The notes beneath the pieces are model-generated. The model was not told where the DNA came from, did no database searches, and worked only from the letters and a program-made list of their open reading frames with translations. 64,000 nt of DNA. Origin: Pseudomonas sp. PDM16. Lineage in GTDB: Bacteria > Pseudomonadota > Gammaproteobacteria > Pseudomonadales > Pseudomonadaceae. Positions 61,341 through 64,000 of this stretch are shown one piece after another. The position numbers and the translations under genes are program-made. Every line of letters starts with the position of its first letter. The stretch's first letter is position 1. The stretch covers positions 424,999 to 488,998 of the forward strand of contig NZ_JACVAM010000004.1 in NCBI RefSeq assembly GCF_014851865.1. The letters run 5' to 3'.

Positions 61341-62327
61341 TTGGATCAGCTCATCGTTTTTTTCACCACTCCCCTGCTCGGCACGGCTACCTGGCTGTGG
61401 CTGAGCTTCCTCGGTATCGTCATCGCCCTGCTGGTGTTCGATCTCGGCATCCTGCACCGCGATCAGCACGAAATCGAGATGCGCGAGAGTCTGCTGCTGT
61501 ACAGCGGCTACTTCAGCGTCGGCGTGCTGTTCGGCCTGTGGGTCTGGTTCGAGCTCGGTAGCCAGCACGCGCTGGAGTTCTACACTGGCTTCCTTGTCGA
61601 GCAGTCGCTGTCGATGGACAACGTGTTCGTCATGGCGATGATCTTCGGCTTCTTCGGCATCCCTCGGCGTTACCAGCACCGGGTACTGTTCTGGGGGATC
61701 ATCGGGGTGATCGTGCTGCGGGCGATCATGATCGGCCTGGGGACGGCGCTGGTGAAGGAGTTCGAGTGGATTCTCTACCTCTTCGGCGCCTTCCTGCTGT
61801 TCACCGGCGTGAAGATGATGTTCAGCCGCGAGGAACAGCACCCCGACCTGTCGCAGAACCCCATGCTGCGTTTCCTGCGCCGGCATATGCGGGTGACCGA
61901 CGAGCTGCACGATGGCCACTTCTTTATCCGCCGCCGTCCACCGGGCGCTGAGCGCCCCCTGCTCTACGCTACACCGCTGTTCCTCGCCTTGGTGCTGATC
62001 GAACTGGCCGATCTGGTGTTCGCCGTGGACAGCGTGCCCGCGGTGTTCGCTATCACCCAGGACCCGTTCATCGTCTACACCTCGAACATCTTTGCCATCC
62101 TCGGCCTGCGCTCGCTGTACTTCGCCCTGGCGGCGCTGATGCACCGCTTCGTCTACCTCAAGTACGCGCTGGCGCTGGTGCTGATCTTCATCGGCGGCAA
62201 GATCTTCCTACACGGTTTCATCGGCAAGATCCCCGCCCTACTCTCCCTCGGCGTGACCTTTGGCCTGCTGGCGGGAGGGGTGGTGCTGTCGCTGGTGAAA
62301 ACGCGTAGCCAGGTGAATAGCGAGTAA
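61341..62327 (+). CDS. TerC/Alx-family integral membrane protein
   Basis: 328-residue membrane protein with about eight or nine helices. Family signatures: VEQSLSMDNVFVMAMIFGFFG with its acidic SMDN core, and a second copy LIELADLVFAVDSVPAVFAI (LADLVFAVDSVPA) with conserved Asp. TTG 61341 is the start supported by AAGGGG eight bases upstream and by the family N-terminus FFTTPLLGTATWLWL. Family members handle manganese efflux or tellurite resistance. The 173-base leader shows no yybP-ykoY manganese riboswitch that I can recognise. Confidence 0.9.
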   Translation: MDQLIVFFTTPLLGTATWLWLSFLGIVIALLVFDLGILHRDQHEIEMRESLLLYSGYFSVGVLFGLWVWFELGSQHALEFYTGFLVEQSLSMDNVFVMAMIFGFFGIPRRYQHRVLFWGIIGVIVLRAIMIGLGTALVKEFEWILYLFGAFLLFTGVKMMFSREEQHPDLSQNPMLRFLRRHMRVTDELHDGHFFIRRRPPGAERPLLYATPLFLALVLIELADLVFAVDSVPAVFAITQDPFIVYTSNIFAILGLRSLYFALAALMHRFVYLKYALALVLIFIGGKIFLHGFIGKIPALLSLGVTFGLLAGGVVLSLVKTRSQVNSE

Positions 62328-62710
62328 CGATTTCGGCCGCTGAGTGCTGCAGCAATGCCATTAGAGAGGCTGCTTGTTCAGCCTGCTTTGGCTGATCGGG
62401 CTCTCTGCGTAGTCAATCCAAGGCCGGCCAAATACCTTCGGTAAAAATAACTGCCTTACTTAGCCAGCGCCATGACGCCATCAAGAATAAAAGGGAGTTT
62501 CCGAATCAGTCGTGACCTCGTCTATATAACAATCTGATTGTCACAGCCCCTACTACGAACTTTACTAGCCCTCCCTATTACCCCTCCCCCATCAATCATT
62601 AGCACCTAAGTGATTATAAAAATTAGTTAATTTCTGCCAAAACCAAAATCGAACACCCCTGACAACCCTAGCCTTTCGCCTAGAGCCTTATGCAAAAAAG
62701 ATTACCGACC
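62328..62710. other. Gene-free AT-rich stretch
   Basis: This 383-base stretch after the terC gene starts GC-rich and becomes clearly AT-rich from about 62480. I see no convincing open frame, repeat or RNA gene in it. It marks the edge of the rhs accessory region. Confidence 0.6.
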
Positions 62711-62932
62711 CTATCTAATTCTTCTCCAACCTTGAAAAACCCAGAAACAACCCATCAAAAGCCACCCCACACCAACCATAAACAAGGTAATTATTAAAAC
62801 CCGAACAACCCAAGGAGACCAACATATTTTTAGATAACATCCAACAAGAAAATCAGGCACCTTAAAGATACCTTCATATTTCCTCGCAACGTTACCGAGC
62901 AGAGACTTACCGCACACGCGAGAGAACTTCAA
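62711..62932 (-). CDS. Possible small membrane protein downstream of the immunity gene
   Basis: 73 codons from TTG 62932, eight bases after the immunity stop. A single hydrophobic segment covers about 42-66 (VRVLIITLFMVGVGWLLMG), followed by WVFQGWRRIR, positive inside. AT-rich like the rest of the island. No good ribosome-binding site, so reality is uncertain; could be an extra immunity or accessory protein. Confidence 0.4.
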   Translation of the reverse strand: MKFSRVCGKSLLGNVARKYEGIFKVPDFLVGCYLKICWSPWVVRVLIITLFMVGVGWLLMGCFWVFQGWRRIR

Positions 62933-62940
62933 TGCACGAA

Positions 62941-63462
62941 TTAATCAACGAAAGCACTAGCATCCCTAAGAAACCCCTGCCACAAGTCAACATAGGACGA
63001 ATAGGATATTAGTCGACTGTTTATCTGCAGAGTTTCAAAATCCCGCCACATCAAAAAACCCTTGTTACCCCCTAGGTAAGAAAAAAAACCTATTTCACCA
63101 TCGAAGCACTCATTAGCAAAAGGGAACGCAACAATCGTCCTATCTACCACCCACCCAAATATTTTATGTCTGACCGGATCCTTAACCCCACCAAGAACAC
63201 ACTCAAAACAATAATCAAAAAGATCACCAAAACCACTAAAGCAATCCAACCCTACATCTATAGAATTATCATCTTTTAAGGCCAGCAAGCCACTAACTAT
63301 TTTCTCTGCCTCTCCTACCATCAAGCCAAGAACAGATACTGCCCTCATGTCCCCAACAACAAAATCATCCACACTGATGGACATAGAGACAAAGCAATAT
63401 CCTCCCACCGTAGCTGGAGAAAAATCATATTTAATACCCAATGACGACAATTCATTTAACAT
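62941..63462 (-). CDS. Putative immunity protein for the Rhs toxin
   Basis: 173 residues, AT-rich gene directly after the rhs C-terminus and overlapping it by seven bases, the standard place for the cognate immunity gene. Sequence is acidic and aromatic-rich (FSGFGDLFDYCFECVLGG, FANECFDGEIGFFSYLGG) without signal peptide or membrane helix, so it should act in the cytosol. TAAGG precedes ATG 63462. I do not recognise a named immunity family. Confidence 0.72.
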   Translation of the reverse strand: MLNELSSLGIKYDFSPATVGGYCFVSMSISVDDFVVGDMRAVSVLGLMVGEAEKIVSGLLALKDDNSIDVGLDCFSGFGDLFDYCFECVLGGVKDPVRHKIFGWVVDRTIVAFPFANECFDGEIGFFSYLGGNKGFLMWRDFETLQINSRLISYSSYVDLWQGFLRDASAFVD

Positions 63463-64000
63463 ACAGATACAACCTTACCGTCTTTTATCATATCTCTAAG
63501 CCTTTTCATGACGTCCGGGGGAATAACCAAACCCCTTTCCTGCGCAGAATCACCATTCCAGTGCATCTTTCCGTTATTACTATTTCCAAAGCGATGAAAA
63601 ATCCCTCTATCGTCTACTGCATACCAATGCTTGCCTTCGTTATCGGGAATAGCTTTTGCGGCTAATTGCCGATGGTGACAAGGAAGAATAGATGTTTTAC
63701 TCCCACCCCCACGAAAGTTAGGTGAGGCAGGATCGTGATGACCAGCATTTTCGTATGTCGGCTTTTTACCATGATATCTACCAGATTTTCTTATTAATCC
63801 AACGGGATCAATCCACCCCACCGGATTCGGCGCGTACTGGTAGTTATTGATCCCTCCCCTTAAGCCGATTGGGTCCTGGCTGATGAAGCGCCCGATATCC
63901 GGATCGTAGTACCTGAACCGGTTGTAGTGCAGCCCTGTTTCCTGATCGTAGTACTGCCCTTGGAATCTCAGTCTCTGTTCTACAGGGTTTTCCTGTTCCT
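63456..64000 (-). CDS. Rhs-family polymorphic toxin, C-terminal part (5' end beyond window)
   Basis: About 181 residues are visible; the frame is open at base 64000. It begins in the Rhs core with the conserved RHS-repeat-associated end (YDQETGLHYNRFRYYDP, GRFISQDPIGLRGG), then switches at VGLIRKSGRYHG into a variable toxin tip with His-rich GHHDPASPNF, CHHRQLAAKAIPD, HWYAVDDRGIFHRF and a Cys at the end. The tip resembles what I recall of polymorphic toxin type 37 (unverified); a nuclease is plausible. The tip is AT-rich while the core is GC-rich, the usual sign of module exchange. Confidence 0.88.
   Translation of the reverse strand, partial: EQENPVEQRLRFQGQYYDQETGLHYNRFRYYDPDIGRFISQDPIGLRGGINNYQYAPNPVGWIDPVGLIRKSGRYHGKKPTYENAGHHDPASPNFRGGGSKTSILPCHHRQLAAKAIPDNEGKHWYAVDDRGIFHRFGNSNNGKMHWNGDSAQERGLVIPPDVMKRLRDMIKDGKVVSVC

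Noticed and set aside
1..64000. CRISPR arrays, tRNA/rRNA genes and insertion sequences
   Set aside because: No repeat-spacer series, cloverleaf tRNA or rRNA sequence, and no transposase gene or terminal repeats were recognised in the window.

Overview
The window looks like the replication-terminus region of a GC-rich Pseudomonas chromosome (P. mendocina/oleovorans-like flavour, inferred). Reasons: a chromosome dimer-resolution (dif) site at 3298-3325, a MuxABC-OpmB type efflux operon, a Pseudomonas-style assimilatory nitrate locus ending in cobA, and tightly overlapping operons joined by ATGA or GTGA. No tRNA, rRNA, CRISPR array or insertion sequence was recognised.

Layout. 1-3.2 kb: a minus-strand fhuC-fhuD-fhuB-like ferric-siderophore ABC operon (fhuB runs off the left edge) with a Fur-like box. 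3.3 kb: dif. 3.5-8.2 kb: a two-gene signalling operon, an MHYT/PAS hybrid histidine kinase plus a REC-HD-GYP cyclic-di-GMP phosphodiesterase. 8.4-10.3 kb: htpG behind a textbook sigma-32 promoter. 10.4-27.5 kb: mixed housekeeping and small-function genes (hotdog thioesterases, paired lipoproteins, MAPEG, folE, GFA protein, glutaredoxin, GST, aminotransferase with divergent MarR regulator, LysE and BenE-like transporters, BASS symporter, P-type ATPase, SDR, pyrF, ZIP transporter).

27.6-40.1 kb: nitrate assimilation. A nitrate MFS transporter, a PP2C-kinase fusion protein, a four-gene MlaE/F/D plus lipoprotein transport operon, an FAD/NAD reductase, a molybdopterin nitrate reductase with a C-terminal [2Fe-2S] domain, and cobA. 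The transporter and the reductase genes are each preceded by a sigma-54 promoter and a leader RNA made of two hexaloop hairpins, the second overlapping a Rho-independent terminator. This is the architecture of ANTAR-protein (NasT/NasR) antitermination, present twice in one locus. Nitrate uptake, reduction and siroheme synthesis would thus share nitrogen (sigma-54) and nitrate (antitermination) control. A siroheme nitrite reductase is not in the window.

40.2-62.3 kb: PACE efflux protein with divergent LysR regulator, GST, a small periplasmic protein, the muxABC-opmB tripartite efflux operon, tpx, tamA-tamB, a GNAT acetyltransferase, xthA, a PstS-OmpA fusion protein and a TerC membrane protein. 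62.3-64.0 kb: AT-rich accessory DNA holding the 3' end of an Rhs polymorphic toxin gene (running off the right edge), its overlapping putative immunity gene and a possible small membrane protein.
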